The notes: a model not told the origin generated them from the letters alone. 64,000 bases of DNA from Paralithodes platypus (GCA_032716605.1 CM064538.1:22410951-22474950); one strand, 5' to 3'. Positions 1 to 11,520 are shown, counted from the first letter of the stretch. Translations and numbers: made by a program.

Positions 1-2478
1 AACTCGGCACCGCACGACGGTACGGTCTTCGTTCTGCCGGCCGGCCCCCTTGGTTATTCGTCAGGGTTTGTTGTACTCTGCGCTATATACGTCGGGTTTT
101 TTTACGCAGGATGCTTGGGATTGCTCCGCTTCTCTGTCGGCGGCCCCTGCTTCCGCAACACGACGCCGTGCTGTGTCGTTACGGACCCTGCTTACGTCAC
201 GCACCGACGCGCTGTGCCGCACGCGGGGTCTTCTCAGTCCCGTCCTTCTGCCGGTCCTCTTCGGGGTGCTGCTGCAAGTGCTGCCGCCTTACACGGGCGC
301 AGGACTGGGACGTTGCTGGCCAGTGCTTCAGTTCCGCCTCGCACTTCTGTTCTTGCCCCTTTCATCCCCTCTGTGTCGGGGCTGGCCGGCCTTCCACTTC
401 CGGCCGCCTTTCAAAGGGGTCAGCCCCGCGCCGGCCTGGGGTTGGGGTGGCCCGCCCTTTTCGACGAGGTTGGGGGGGGCGGGGGTAGAGGAGGTCAACG
501 TGGCGCTCATGCCCGCATGGCCCGTACCGGGGGTACCTCCACGTCAACACAATGTGTAGTTCTCTTGGTCGGCCTCCTTGTTCTCCTTCTCGCCTGGGCG
601 TACCGGGTCGCTCCCCTCCTCTCGGGTGCTCCCTCGGGTTGTTTTCGCCCTTGCGCCCCTCGGTAGCTGCGAGGGACGTTGGGGGCGGCGGGTTGCGCGG
701 AGGGGTCTCACCTGGAGGTGGACGTCCAGACCCCCACTCCGCTCTTGTCACCGACAACGGCCCATCTCTTCAGAGGTGGCCCTCGTGTTCACTTCCATGC
801 CCGAGATGGGTAGCGTCGAGGGAGTTGGCCGCCGGTCACCCGGTTTTCCTCTCCCGTGTCTTTCTGGTTCCGTCGCCGACCTGCGACGCGATGCGACCGG
901 TGGTGGATCTGTTGGCCCTCAACGGGCACATCGTGCACACACGGTTTCGGTTGCTGCCGGTACCCCTGGTACGCCTGGCCCTGTGCCCTCTGTCGTGGGT
1001 AGTGTCGCTGGCCCTCCAGGATGTGTCTTGGCTCGTTCCTCTCCATCCTCGCTTCCAGCGATTCTTGGCCGTTCGGACTTCCGATCGTGTGTTCCTGTTC
1101 GACGGCCTTCCCTTCGGTCTCCACATCGCGCCGCAGATCTTCTCCGCACTGGTGGGGCAGGCTCTGGGTCCTCTCCTCAGGAGCGGGCTCCAGCTCCTGT
1201 TTTCCTTGGCCGTTTGGTTGGTAGTTTCCGACGCCCTAGGCCTGTGCATTGGCGACGCCCTCACAGTCGTTCGCGACATCGCACGGTTAGGGTTCCCCTT
1301 CGATGTTCCCAAGTCACGCTTGACCCCGTCGCGTGTCGTGCCATGGGTCGGTCTCGCATGGGTTTTGTCCAGCGCTACGGTGACCCGGGGTCTGCCGGCC
1401 GCGGTGCACCTTCGGTGGACGGTCCTCGCCGTGTTGCACTCGGTCTCCCTCTCGGGGTGGCTCTGGGACTCGTTCGTGGGTTCGCTGCATTGGGCCGCTC
1501 TGCCCCTTCCCTTAGGGAGCCTCTGGCTACGCCGCCTCCTCCTCATGGGCACCGCGGTGTTTCCGTTGCCCCTATGGATCGGCTCCTGCCGCTCCCGCGT
1601 ACCGTTCGCCGACGCTTCGGTCGCTGGGTTGCTCGGGGCTCGCTCTCTGCAGCTGTGCCCTGGACCGACCCCCCCGCCGACGGTCTGGGTAACCACAGAT
1701 ACGTCGAGCGAGGTTGGGTGAGGTTCCCAATCGAACCTGGGACGTCCACTTCCCGGCAGATGGGTGGGTCTCCCTCCTCTTACCTGTCTATGCCCTCGGA
1801 TTGTTGGTTCCTTTGTTCTTCCTGCGGGACCACGCGCTGGCCCTTCGGGGTGAGTCGGTGGCCTTCGGGTTGGGCACTCAGACAAGCTGTCCCCTGTTTC
1901 CTTATGCGGGGGTCCTCCAGGTCGTTGACTCTATTAGGGGTCTCGGTGGAGTTGTTCTTCCTCGCGGACCGACACCCCTTCTCCTTGCATGCCTCCTCCC
2001 TGCCCGGGCCTGCCACCCTTTGGGCGGCCGCCCTGTCGAGAGGGCAGGGCGTTCTTGTAGAATGGGCGTTGAAACGGACTGTGTTCGCCGACCTCGCGGC
2101 TTCCTGAGGTGTTCCGGAGGTCGCCTTGTTCGCATCGGGGGTGCCGCGCCAGTTGCCTCTGGACCTCTCCCTCCGGCCTCGCGCTCCGGGGGGGGTCCGG
2201 ACGCTTTCATGGTCGCCTGGTACAGGTGGCGGTCGATATCCATCTTTCCGCCACCAGACGCGCTGTTGATGTGCCCAGTCTTCGCGAAGCTGCGGCTGTA
2301 CCACGGCTGCGTCTGGCTCCTCGCGCCTCTGTGGCCGGCACGGACTTGGTCCGCCCGGTTGCCGCGGTGGTGCCCGGGTCCGGTCCCTCTACCTGTCTCC
2401 GGCTTCCACTTGGGCTAGGTTGGGGTCCTGCGGACCTCTTTGGCCTTCGCATCGTGCTTGTTCATGAGGCACGGTGGC
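1..2478 (+). pseudogene. Reverse transcriptase/RNase H remnant of DIRS copy 1
   Basis: This aligns with the RT/RNase H ORF of DIRS copy 2. The block around 880-1330 corresponds to the RT palm. The YxDD catalytic box of copy 2 (near 34500) lines up with about 1202-1213, where both aspartates are gone through A-to-C and A-to-T changes. The RNase H block is at about 1680-1780. The region reads open in several frames at once because nearly all A, and so nearly all stop codons, have been lost; this openness is not evidence of coding. Small indels break the original frame. Confidence 0.85.
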
Positions 2479-3499
2479 TCCCGGTCCCCGGCCGGGCCCT
2501 GACTGACTTCCTGCAGCGTTCCTGGCCGTCTTCTCCTTGGGGGCCTACGGGTCCCGCTGGAGGTTTTTTACTAGGTGGCTACAGGCCACTCGCCTGCCAG
2601 TTGGCTCTCCTTCCCTCGTCCTACGCTCCTTGTTTCACCTCTTCCGTACACGTCGCTTTCCAGTCGACGCTATACGTACCCACTTGTCTGCCGTCCGGGG
2701 GGTTCTTTGGGTCCGTCGCTGGGCTGGTCGTTCCGCCACGGGAGCTGGATTCCTTCCTGACGGCTGCCTTCCGGGATCGACCGCCTCCGCGCCAGGTCCC
2801 TCCGCAGTGGGATCTGGGGCGGGCTCTGGTCCTTCTGGCTTCCCCCACGTATACAAGGGCCGCTACGCCGGTTCCGTTGCTCGGGCGTCCACTCTTCCTT
2901 GTCGCTCTGGCCACTGGGGATCGGGTGTCTGCACTAGCGGCATTGTCCCGGCCCCGGGACTGCGTGCGATTCTCCCCGTCCTTGCATGGCGTCTCGTTCG
3001 CCTCCTCCCCTCCTTTTGTTACCACGCAGGGGAGGGCCCCCGTTTTCCAGCCTTTCGCCGTCCAGGCTTTACGGCGTGGGCATCCTCGCCATGTGTTGTG
3101 CCCGGTGTCAGCCTTGCACTCCTCTGTTGCGTCTGTGGCGCCGCCTTCGGGTACTGCTGTGTGGGTGTCTCCTCGGACAGGTGGGAGGCTCTCGCAGGTG
3201 CAGATGGGCCGCCACGTTTGTCGGACCGTTCGTGCCCGTCACCCTGTTTGTAGGGGTTCTGCGCACGATGTCAGATCCTTTGCTGCCTCCTTCCGGTTCC
3301 TGCCACGTCGATCCTTCCCTGCCATCGCCTCAGCGGTTTTGTGGTCTTCTATCAATTCCTTCATCTCCTCCTACCTCTCCGTGTCCAGTGTTCGACCCCC
3401 TCGGCCGGTGATTGCTCTCGGGGGTCGTGTTTCCTGGTGCTCTGGCGAAGATCCCTGGTCTTCCCCCCTTGTCCCTCGTTCTTTTCCTTTGTTTATTTG
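2443..3499 (+). pseudogene. Tyrosine recombinase remnant of DIRS copy 1
   Basis: One frame still translates to a protein alignable along its length with the tyrosine recombinase of copy 2 (32268-33254, -). The GDRVS arginine box, the GSAHDVRSFAAS box and the SSYL tyrosine box can be recognised. Replacements elsewhere follow loss of A from the codon: H to P, D to A, K to Q, T to P, E to A or G, N to H or S. A frame disturbance lies at about 2540-2700. The ORF closes at the TGA before the G-run at 3506. The enzyme would have cut and joined the circular cDNA intermediate. Confidence 0.8.
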
Positions 3500-3837
3500 A
3501 CAAAGGGGGGGGGGGGGGGGTATGGGTTTGCAACACTGGATTGCAAGTTTGGGATTATGTATTGTTCCAGTACATACGTGTTTTTGCCACATTGAAAATT
3601 GTGTTTTGTTCTTGTGTTCAGTGTTTTTGTTGGTTTTTGAAGAAAAGGGATTTGGGTACAGTACCTTTTTGGTTTCAGACAAGTCTATGTTTTTGCATTA
3701 CTATGAATGACGGGCATGTGTTAAAACTGTTCTTTTTAGCTACTCCTCAGTTTTTCACTCTTTTATTAAACTCTCTTGTTTACATTGTGTCTTTGTCATT
3801 CGTAATTTTGTTTTATGCATTGTTTTTTTTGGTAGGT

Positions 3838-4397
3838 TGGGCTTGGATGTCCTCCTCCTATTTGTTATGCAGCCTTGACGTTGGATTTGCCAAGACTACT
3901 AACAATTGGGAGGTTTGACGTACCTCCCAACCTACCAAATAGGAAAACCTACTATTTGGTAGTAGTCTTGGAAAATCCAACGTACATAATACCCTCCCTC
4001 ACGCCGGACCCCTGCCCATCCGCGTTCTTCTGCTGACGTGAGATGTGATGACAAGAGAGGGTCGCTCATGCGCACGTTCGACAGGGATCTGCACATGACG
4101 GAACACAGGATGGGCCTTAAGCGGTAACTAAGGTAAACCCCTTTTTCTTCTCTTCTATGCTTTTTCACCTTCGGTGGTAGTTTTGGTTAATGTACAACGT
4201 CTCCTAGAGCAAGATAAGGAGTAGACTCTAGACGTTTTCTTTTTAACCGCGGTTGGAATGACGACATAGCAGTCAAAATAGACAAGTCGTCATTGCAATT
4301 AGGTTAATAGCCTTGACGTTGGATTTTCCAAGACTACTACCAAATAGTAGGTTTTCCTATTTGGTAGGTTGGGAGGTACGTCAAACCTCCCAATTAT
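3838..4397 (+). repeat. DIRS copy 1 right terminal repeat and internal complementary region
   Basis: This matches 31318-31860 in inverse orientation and, in part, 39418-39716. It holds a short hairpin (GGGAGGTTTGACGTACCTCCC, near 3909) and an inverted segment around the Tn-like end. By hand, about 370 bp compared with copy 2 show only about 6 differences, and several of these are extra A in copy 1, the opposite of the coding region. Split inverted repeats with an internal complementary region are typical of DIRS elements, which use them to form circular DNA. Confidence 0.75.
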
Positions 4398-4505
4398 ACG
4401 ACCCTTTTTTTATTATTTAGAGCCGTATTGTGTGCATGGTGTGGTATATTATTTTTACAATAAACTTTATATAACCAGAACTCTCGTTTCGTTTCAACCT
4501 TGAGT
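4391..4505 (+). terminator. Hairpin/polyA module 1 (interrupted by DIRS copy 1)
   Basis: It contains, in order: TATACGACCC, a T-run, an AGAGCCGTA box, part of the GTGCAYGGTGTGGTAT arm, and TTTACAATAAACTTTATATAACC, an AATAAA polyadenylation signal. The same order recurs at 15880-16030, 17580-17700, 46478-46620 and, inverted, at 29290-29440. The DIRS copy 1 end abuts it directly, so the element appears to have inserted into it. Confidence 0.6.
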
Positions 4506-4582
4506 CTCAGTTTATAATATCTCTTTATTGGCATGTATCCATATTTTTAATATATCTTTAGGAAATATAATCTGGTTATATT

Positions 4583-4797
4583 TTCGAACCTGGAAGTGGA
4601 CTTTGTCGAGGTTCAATTTTATGAGCTTTGAGTCTCGAACCTGGAAGTGGGCTTCTTTGTCGAGGTTCAATTTTATGAGCTTTGAGTCTCGAACCTGGAA
4701 GTGGGCTTTGTCGAGGTTCAATTTTATGAGTTTTTTTTCGAACCTGGAAGTGTCTTCGTCGAGGTTCAATTTTATGAGCTTTGAGTCTCGAACTATC
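4583..4797 (+). repeat. Tandem repeat, about 52-57 bp x 4
   Basis: Four imperfect units contain TCGAACCTGGAAGTG, then TCGAGGTTCAATTTTATGAG, then CTTTGAGTC. The TCGAACCT and AGGTTCAA parts are mutually inverted, so each unit can fold. A single related unit is at about 11205-11245. No protein function is assigned, although both strands are open across it. Confidence 0.8.
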
Positions 4798-5341
4798 TCA
4801 TAAGACAAAAAACCGACTAAATGAGGTTCTTGGTAATATTCGATGAAATCAGTTATCCAAGGACTGGTGGGTGGTGAGGGTCGTTTGGTACTGCAACCGA
4901 CGGACAATCAATCAGAAAGAAGAATTTGTGAAATGATAGATAGAGGATATGGTCAAGAACTAGGGCAAACATTCTTAAAAACCCTCTATGTTTACGAGGG
5001 AGAGCTCCTTAAAATTCTCCAGTCGAGTAAAAAAATTGAACTTTTGTAATAGAGGTGATTGCAGTCGGAAATGGGGTCCAATGGGGTCCCCAAGTAAACA
5101 TTATTCATGGTTGTTCACGACACGTGGATGTACCCCCGATAGAGAGCCGACTTTCCAATCCAGTGTTTCTCCAATATTACCGAGGAGAAAGAGGTACACC
5201 GATTCGTTCGAATTCGGGAAGTCGTGAGAACTCCCGACAGATACTTCCCCCATTATCACCAATTATAATAGTAGTCAGGACTTCCAATCCAGTGTTTCTC
5301 CAATATTATCGAGGACCGAATCGTTCGAATTCGGCGAAGTT

Positions 5342-5602
5342 GTGGGAACTCTCGACAATCACTTCCCCCCATTATCACCAATTGTGTGCCCTATGAATTG
5401 GACCTCAACAGGTGTAAATATGGACACTCCTACCGATATGCAGCATCAGTCATCGGCATCCCAACCCAGCGCTTCAAATTCTCCAATAATTTGGAGAAAG
5501 AGACAAAAGGTAAAACTCAACAAACTAAAACTGAAACAAAGATATATATATATATATAATTATGAAGTCAAAATCGCTACATTTACTAAACTGAAATTAT
5601 AA
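5342..5602 (+). pseudogene. Conserved small ORF of unknown function, copy 1
   Basis: The predicted peptide shares a stretch of about 45 residues with the ORF at 9603-9809, including PIVCPMNWTS, VNMDT, HQSSASQ and SASNSPI-WRKRQK. Protein-level conservation with indels in multiples of three (Asp-Thr-His-Met versus Asp-Thr-Pro-Thr-Asp-Met-Gln) suggests it was once coding. A partial third copy of the upstream part is at 5150-5330. No known family is recognised. The C-terminus is lysine-rich and runs into an AT microsatellite, so the true end is unclear. Confidence 0.4.
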
Positions 5603-6880
5603 GTTCTTTTGATTTGACCACTGGTTCTGACAAGAGTTTTTAGTGGTGGTAAATTGTGATTAGGTGATAAAGCTAAATATTTATAAGGTCTCTTATGACT
5701 GACATTTATATAATAATACATTTAATATTCAAATTATTTTCAATTTCGTAAATAGAATATTTATTAATTTTTAACCCTCTAGGACATATGATGCAATTTT
5801 GAGCCTATTAGGGATACTTTAAAACAGTGGTTCTTAACTTTTTTAACAACGACCCAAAATCCTGCCCTGATTCTACTATGCCGACCCATACCCTAAATGC
5901 CTAATAAGACATTAACTTAATGTTTTCAACATATATATAACCCTTTCAGTAAGATTACATTTTTAGGTCTGGCTACCACCAAGCTTGAGAAAGAGCAGCT
6001 TTTCACAATTCAAGGGGTTCACCATTTTTTTTAAATTTATATTGCGTAAATATGATTAAGATTGACAATACAAGGAATAAATAACGAACATTATAGTCTA
6101 ATAATATGTATTTTGTAACCTGAACAATACAAATAGAATTGAGAAATCCTTTCGATATGACATACAAGAACAAATATTTCCTGGTTTAATATTACTTTTG
6201 AGAAAACCAAAATATGATTAGGCATGATTTATTATTAGCTTCTTCTCTCCAAATTAGGTTCCATATTGTGAGAGTCGACGCTCTAAGAGGGTGAACAAGT
6301 CAATAATTAATCATTACTGTAGCTTCTCAAATTAGAGGGATTTTCTTAGGTCATGCTCTGGTTGCAAACGGTTTCGGTACTTTATCTTCGTGATCGTGAG
6401 TGCTGACAATCCTGCCTCACACCGGTAAGTTGTAACAAAGGGAAGGAGCACTTTTAGGGCTTCAACGTCCATAATCATCTAAAACTTTTAAATTATTTGT
6501 ATATGCAAGTACACTCCTATAACTCCTTCAACCCCTTGAAGATTATTACTCATTTTAAGTCTGTTTTGGTAATTATTTGACGATTTTATTCAGATTAGGA
6601 AATGTATATTATATGAAATTAGAGGGTGTCCAGTGATAGCCAGAATAAACTGTCAAAATGCGGCATGATCCTCAAGGCCCAGGAGCTAAGTGAAAAATAT
6701 TAAAACACAAATAACATTTCTTTATATAGTTAAAGCCAGTGTTGTCGATAATACAACACCGGTATAGGGGGATACTCCTAAAAAAATTAGAGAAACTTAT
6801 TCTTATTTTATTCTTAGTTTATTGTAAACATAACACAAACAAATACTCAGACAATTGGTGAGATCAGTATTATTTGCCCG
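5603..6880. other. AT-rich intergenic region with repeat fragments
   Basis: No convincing gene is seen. A fragment of the dispersed repeat that begins TAACCCTCT and contains GATGCAATTTTGAGCCTATTAGG lies at 5770-5825. Around 6815-6830 is TTTATTGTAAACATAAC, the reverse complement of the polyadenylation signal that serves VIT-VWA copy A on the - strand. Confidence 0.6.
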
Positions 6881-6881
6881 C

Positions 6882-8937
6882 TTAGGTGTCCATACATGTC
6901 ATGAATAGAGTGTTTGGTAGAGTCTTAATAATATTTTTTATAATGTTTACATATGGGGTAAGGTCATGACCTCTTAATAACCGTGTGACCGCTGCGGGCA
7001 TTGAACACTTCTTTATATAGTATACATTATTCAGAATGGTTAAAGCCAATGTTATCGATAAGACTTCAGAGGGTATTCTTCTGGTGGGGGTACTCCGTAA
7101 ATTATAATGTTTATTAATTTCCAAGGCATTAAAATATGAGAGGAACTTATCAGAATCCATTTGTATGAGATTGGTAACCCGTGTAATATCTACCCAACCC
7201 TCAGGGTAACTCGTAAGACTATGCAATATGCAACACGATTCGGCACTTGGCCCCCCATTGTCACAAGAGTCTTATTCTTCATAGTCAATGGAACAAGGGA
7301 GTCCTTGTATATCTCCACAATCAACAGTGTCGTATTTTTGCGCAGCTCCTCTGAAGGTGGGGGACGGGGCCGTCCAATTGACACCAGGTAGGGCGTCATC
7401 GTTTTCATCGATACCTAAATAACAAGTCAATGAAGAGACTACACCGCGCGCCTCACTCAAATCTACAATAGATTTATTCATGCGTGCAACCTCTTCCCTT
7501 TCAAGACTACCTTGCAGGATCTTTTGTAGTTGTAATCCCTCAATCATCCCCTTGGCTGCTACCTGATGAAGACCAACTCCATGGACCTTCGTCACTGAAA
7601 TGTTGTCACATATAGTCGAGTTATCTAATTGTATCTTGGCCATGATGTCTTTCATCGCAGTTCCATTTGGGATGCTATGGAATTGGGTAAATGTTTGACC
7701 CCGATTGATGCTGGAGTTGTTCCCGGGTGTCTTTTCAACAGCATTATCTGAAATGCATAGATGTACTTGGAGTTTGTCCACACAGGGTTTTGTCATCAAA
7801 CCCAAAAACATTTCGAATTCTTCCATTTGGGATATAGTTTTCAGGAGGAGGCAATGTCCAGAATTGAAAAGGCCAGACTCTTGAGTAAGTCAGAGGAAAC
7901 ACCGTCTCCTACACCAACGGTGAATATTTGAAAAGCCTCTTTCTTCAATCCGGCGCATTCTTTTATAATGTCACTTACATTTGTAACTTCAGCGTCGGTC
8001 ACCATCAACATATTTATAGGGAGTTGACTGCAGCACTCATAACCATATGTGATGGCCTTCATGATCTCGGTGCCACCCATATTACTCTTTAGCCCACATA
8101 CATACCCAAGAGCGAACTTAATATTTTTTTTAGTGACCGCCTGGGTGGTCTCAAACAAAGTTTCTAAGTGTTTTCCAAAGGAGATTATGTTAAACCCGGT
8201 GCATATCTCGCTATTAAGTGCTAGTACCCAATGTAGGGCACATAATTGCGCCATCTCCATCTTCATCCCGTCCTGCATGCTGTTCGAACAATCTATTAAA
8301 AGTATCATCTCGCCCGGGGTCCGGTGGGGCATATCTACATGGGTAAGGTCGAGCTGTCCCGTCACCATTATCACATCGTCATTCATATGGGAATTGGCCG
8401 CCGTGGGATTTGCCTCTTCGTGGAAAGCCTGGATCTTCTTCGAGTGGGTGATTTTCATCTCCAAATCGTGTTGTTGGGGGCCATCTTTCATCCACATCAC
8501 CTTACCCTCCGCGTTTACTCTAACATATCCATTATGGTGCGGGGGGTACACCTTCACACTTTTGATATTACTTAGGGTGGCATTTACTGTTAAACTGTAG
8601 TTACTATTGTGTCCCAGCTCATATGAGGAATCACAATAACTAGGCCTATACCTAGGCCTTAACACAGTAGGGAGCACTAGAGTACTAACTCCGTCTTCGT
8701 TCACTGGTAACAACTGCAGCATTTTTATCTCGATGTCCACTTTAGCTTCATGGGTTATGTTTCCCAAATGGATTTCTAATATGTCTTCATGTTCGTGCAT
8801 TTTCTTTCCAATGAAGGCTTGTTTTCCCTGTTTGATAGAAGCTCGGAATTTTGCCTCCGCCTTTCCCTTCTCGATACATCGTCCAATAATTTCCTGGGTG
8901 CCATTGATTGTTGCCTTGAAAGAATAGACACAACTGT
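6882..8937 (-). pseudogene. VIT-VWA protein, copy A (N-terminally truncated, frameshifted)
   Basis: Homologous to the VIT plus von Willebrand A architecture of VWA5A- and PARP4-like proteins. Reading from 8937 down, the VIT domain retains REIIG-like, IHLGN and LRPRY-P motifs. The VWA domain has an intact MIDAS DxSxS (DCSNS, near 8300) and the conserved TVGVGDG segment near 7910. A C-terminal region of unknown fold ends at 6882. Frameshifts lie near 7845 and 7250. The first codons of VIT are missing because a deletion joins this gene to PIF-0 copy A at about 8938. An AATAAA signal follows at about 6820 on the same strand. Three other copies are in the window. Protein-protein interaction is the usual role of such domains; the role here is unknown. 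Confidence 0.8.
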
Positions 8938-9488
8938 CTTAATCCACGGGTAGTTTTGTATTTTTCTAGGTCGGATTTGTATTTGATTTCATTCATCCAA
9001 CTGGTGTCTATAGTAAAAATCTAAGATTAGTCCTGAAATTTAGATAAATGTCAGACCCATGGCCACTACATTGAAGGCCATGGTTGCGAGTTTAGCCAAT
9101 AACTTTAACATTTGACTTGTATAATCCGCCATCTTTACTCAGTTGGCTATGGTAGCCATCGATATGGCACGCAACAAAAGGGATCGCAATAGGCGCTTGT
9201 ATTGACTGGGTTCATTAAGATATACCCTTTGGGCGTCATCTAAAGTAATTTCTCTGGCCGAGGGACCAATTCTAGTTATTCGTGGTAGACTATTTTGGAT
9301 GGCATTTTTATTTTCCAGATAGAGAAAATTGGTCAAGACATCGCCGAGAAAAAATCTTGCTATATAACCACCCACACTCGTATAACAATCTTGACCAATT
9401 GGATCATATTCTTTTTGGAAATATTGACAGTAGGCGTAATTGGGTGTCATGGCGGAAACGGTTTGGTCAGTCATACTGAAGGGCAGAA
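8938..9488 (-). pseudogene. PIF-0/p74-like gene, copy A (internal fragment)
   Basis: This is an internal piece of the gene seen more fully at 43946-46240. It begins abruptly at the PFS-TDQ segment near 9488 and keeps the YCQYF-C segment and the following region. It then jumps by deletion to the hydrophobic C-terminal segment (near 9110-9030), and a last piece fuses to VIT-VWA copy A around 8940. Stops interrupt the membrane segment. PIF-0 is an envelope protein needed for oral infection in baculoviruses and their relatives; this copy cannot make it. Confidence 0.65.
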
Positions 9489-9602
9489 CTCTAATTTTGG
9501 AGAGGAAATTATAAGAGTGAGAGAACTCTATTTCTGGTAACCTCTATGCGTCATATGAGTTTGAAGGGGTAAATAATGATTTTTTTTTAGAGATGTGGAG
9601 CG

Positions 9603-9809
9603 ATGAAGGACGAAGAAGACACCGAACCACTAACAGAAGTTGTGAAAACTCCCGACAGTTACTTCCCCCCAATATTACCAATTGTATGCCCTATGAATTG
9701 GACCTCAACATGTGTAAATATGGACACTCATATGTCGCATCAGTCATCCGCATCCCAATCCAGCGCTTCAAATTCTCCAATACTTTGGAGAAAGAGGCAA
9801 AAAAGGTAA
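9603..9809 (+). CDS. Small ORF of unknown function, copy 2
   Basis: A 68-residue ORF with an ATG start and an acidic N-terminus (MKDEEDTEP). Its second half is serine-rich and ends in a basic WRKRQKR. It is conserved in sequence with the ORF at 5342-5602, which supports past coding. The family is not recognised. It may be the 5' part of a longer broken gene; a similar GATGAAGAAGACACCGAACC start recurs at about 11180-11205. Confidence 0.35.
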   Translation: MKDEEDTEPLTEVVKTPDSYFPPILPIVCPMNWTSTCVNMDTHMSHQSSASQSSASNSPILWRKRQKR

Positions 9810-9949
9810 AACACCACAAACTAAAACTAAAAAGAAAGATATATAAAGTTAATATCGCTACGTTTACTAAACTGAAATTATAAGTTCTTCTGTTGATTTT
9901 TACGACTGGTTCTCATAAAGCTAAATGTTTATAAGGTCTCTTATGACTG

Positions 9950-11370
9950 ACATTTAGGTATACATTTAATATCCGTATTATTTCCAATTTCGTAAACAGA
10001 ATATTTATTAATTTTTAACCCTCTCCGATATATGATACAATTTTGAGCCTATTAAGGATATTTTAAAGCCTTTATTACCATCAGGGGTATTTACAAATCT
10101 TTAGTTTAGTTACTTCAACAACCTCTGCAGTTGTCTTTGAGTTAGATGTGGCCAGAAAATTAATTTTGGAGAGGTAATTATAAAAGTGAGATAATTCTAT
10201 TTCTGGCAACCTCTGTGTCATATGAGTTTGAAGGGGTTATTATTTTTGTTTAGAGATGTGGAAGACACTGAACCACTACAATTTAGGATTGGAGAACATA
10301 TCCAAAGAGGCTCCAGCAGGTATACTATAATATTATTTTTTATAAAATTGTTTGTTTATTGATTAGCAGACAAAAAGCCTTCAATAAATGTGTAAAGATC
10401 CAATTCATCACCTGTCAGAGCAACGACGCAAATATACTGATTCATATATCAGGAATCACTTGATAATAAGAAAACCATTTATGACTTATTCTGACAGATT
10501 TGTTAGTGGTAGTAAATATTCTACTCCGACCATAAAGCTATATTCATAAAGTCTCTTATGACATTTAGTCTTATCAGATTATAATACTGATTTATATCAA
10601 AGTAAATTTTGCTCCAACGATAAAGCTATATTTATAAGGTCTCTTATGACCTTTAGGTATGTATTTAGTTACCTACATATGATGCAATTTTTTTAACCTA
10701 TTAGGGATACTTTAAAGCCTTTATTACCATCAGGGGTTTATTACCAAACAAAGCTTTAGTTTTAGTTACTGCAGCTGTCTTTGGGTTAACTGTGGGTAGA
10801 AAAAACTAATTTTTGGAGAAAAGAGTGAGAGAACTCTATTTCTTATTGATAATCTGGCAACCTTTACATTATATGAGTTTGAAGGGGTTAATATAAAAAA
10901 ATATATATTTCATAAACAAAATATTTATCTAATTTATTAATAATGATTTATTTTTTCAGAGATATATAAATCAGAGGAATCACTTGATAATAAGAAATAA
11001 TTTACGACTTGTTCTGATAGAGGTAATAAATTGTGATCCGACGATAAAGCTATATTTATAAGTGTTTTTTGTGACATTTAGATATGCAGTTAGTTATCAA
11101 TATTAAATTTTTTGTTTTTATTAATTTCATAAACAAAATATTTTTTCTAATCTTAATAATGATTTATTTTTCAGAGAGGTGATGGATGAAGAAGACACCG
11201 AACCACTTCAATTTTTTGAGCATAGAGTCTCGAATGATCTCATAAGACAAAATCAATTAAATGAGGTTCTTGGTAATAGTCGATGAAATCAGTTATTCAA
11301 GGGCTGGCGGGTAGTGAGGGTCATTTGGTACTGCAACCGGCGGACAACCAGAAAGAAGAATTTGTGAAAT
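9950..11370. repeat. Dispersed intergenic repeat, two copies, no genes
   Basis: A block of about 200 bp occurs at 10010-10235 and again at 10670-10890. A fragment lies at 5770-5830 and another full copy at 56878-57075. It contains GATGCAATTTTGAGCC, TTATTACCATCAGGGG, GTTGTCTTTGAGTTA, AGAACTCTATTTCTGG and CATATGAGTTTGAAGGGG. The rest is AT-rich, with short duplications of TAAAGCTATATTTATAAG-type sequence. Nothing coding is seen. Confidence 0.7.
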
Positions 11371-11520
11371 AATAGAGGATATGGTCAAGAATTACGGTAA
11401 ACATTCTCAAAAATCCTCTCTGTTTATGAGGGAGAGACTTAAATTATATATAGATACACTAAAGGATCAAAACATAAAAAGGAAAAATCATACCGTATTA
11501 TATAATTTAAAAAGTATACA

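Larger units (their letters stand above)
1..4397 (+). mobile_element. DIRS-type retrotransposon, degenerate copy 1 (5' end outside window)
   Basis: This stretch aligns base by base with the reverse complement of the intact DIRS element at 31318-39716: end of RT/RNase H, tyrosine recombinase, G-run, AT-rich 3' leader, then terminal and internal complementary repeats. The window starts inside the RT ORF, so Gag is missing here. The internal coding region differs from copy 2 mainly at positions where copy 2 has A on the sense strand, and visible A content falls to roughly 5-10% in many lines. The terminal 550 bp is nearly identical to copy 2. The element ends inside a polyA/hairpin module. It is inactive by sequence because catalytic motifs are lost. 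Confidence 0.88.

Noticed and set aside
50..2418. Several long overlapping open frames on both strands in the first 3.5 kb
   Set aside because: They arise because A, and hence stop codons, are depleted; only alignment to DIRS copy 2 gives meaning.
50..3450. A true diversity-generating retroelement
   Set aside because: No template/variable repeat pair, no accessory gene and no DGR-type RT is seen; only the mutation spectrum is similar.
50..3450. ADAR-type A-to-G hypermutation or C-to-T repeat-induced mutation
   Set aside because: Transversions A to C and A to T are at least as common as A to G, and C to T changes are few.
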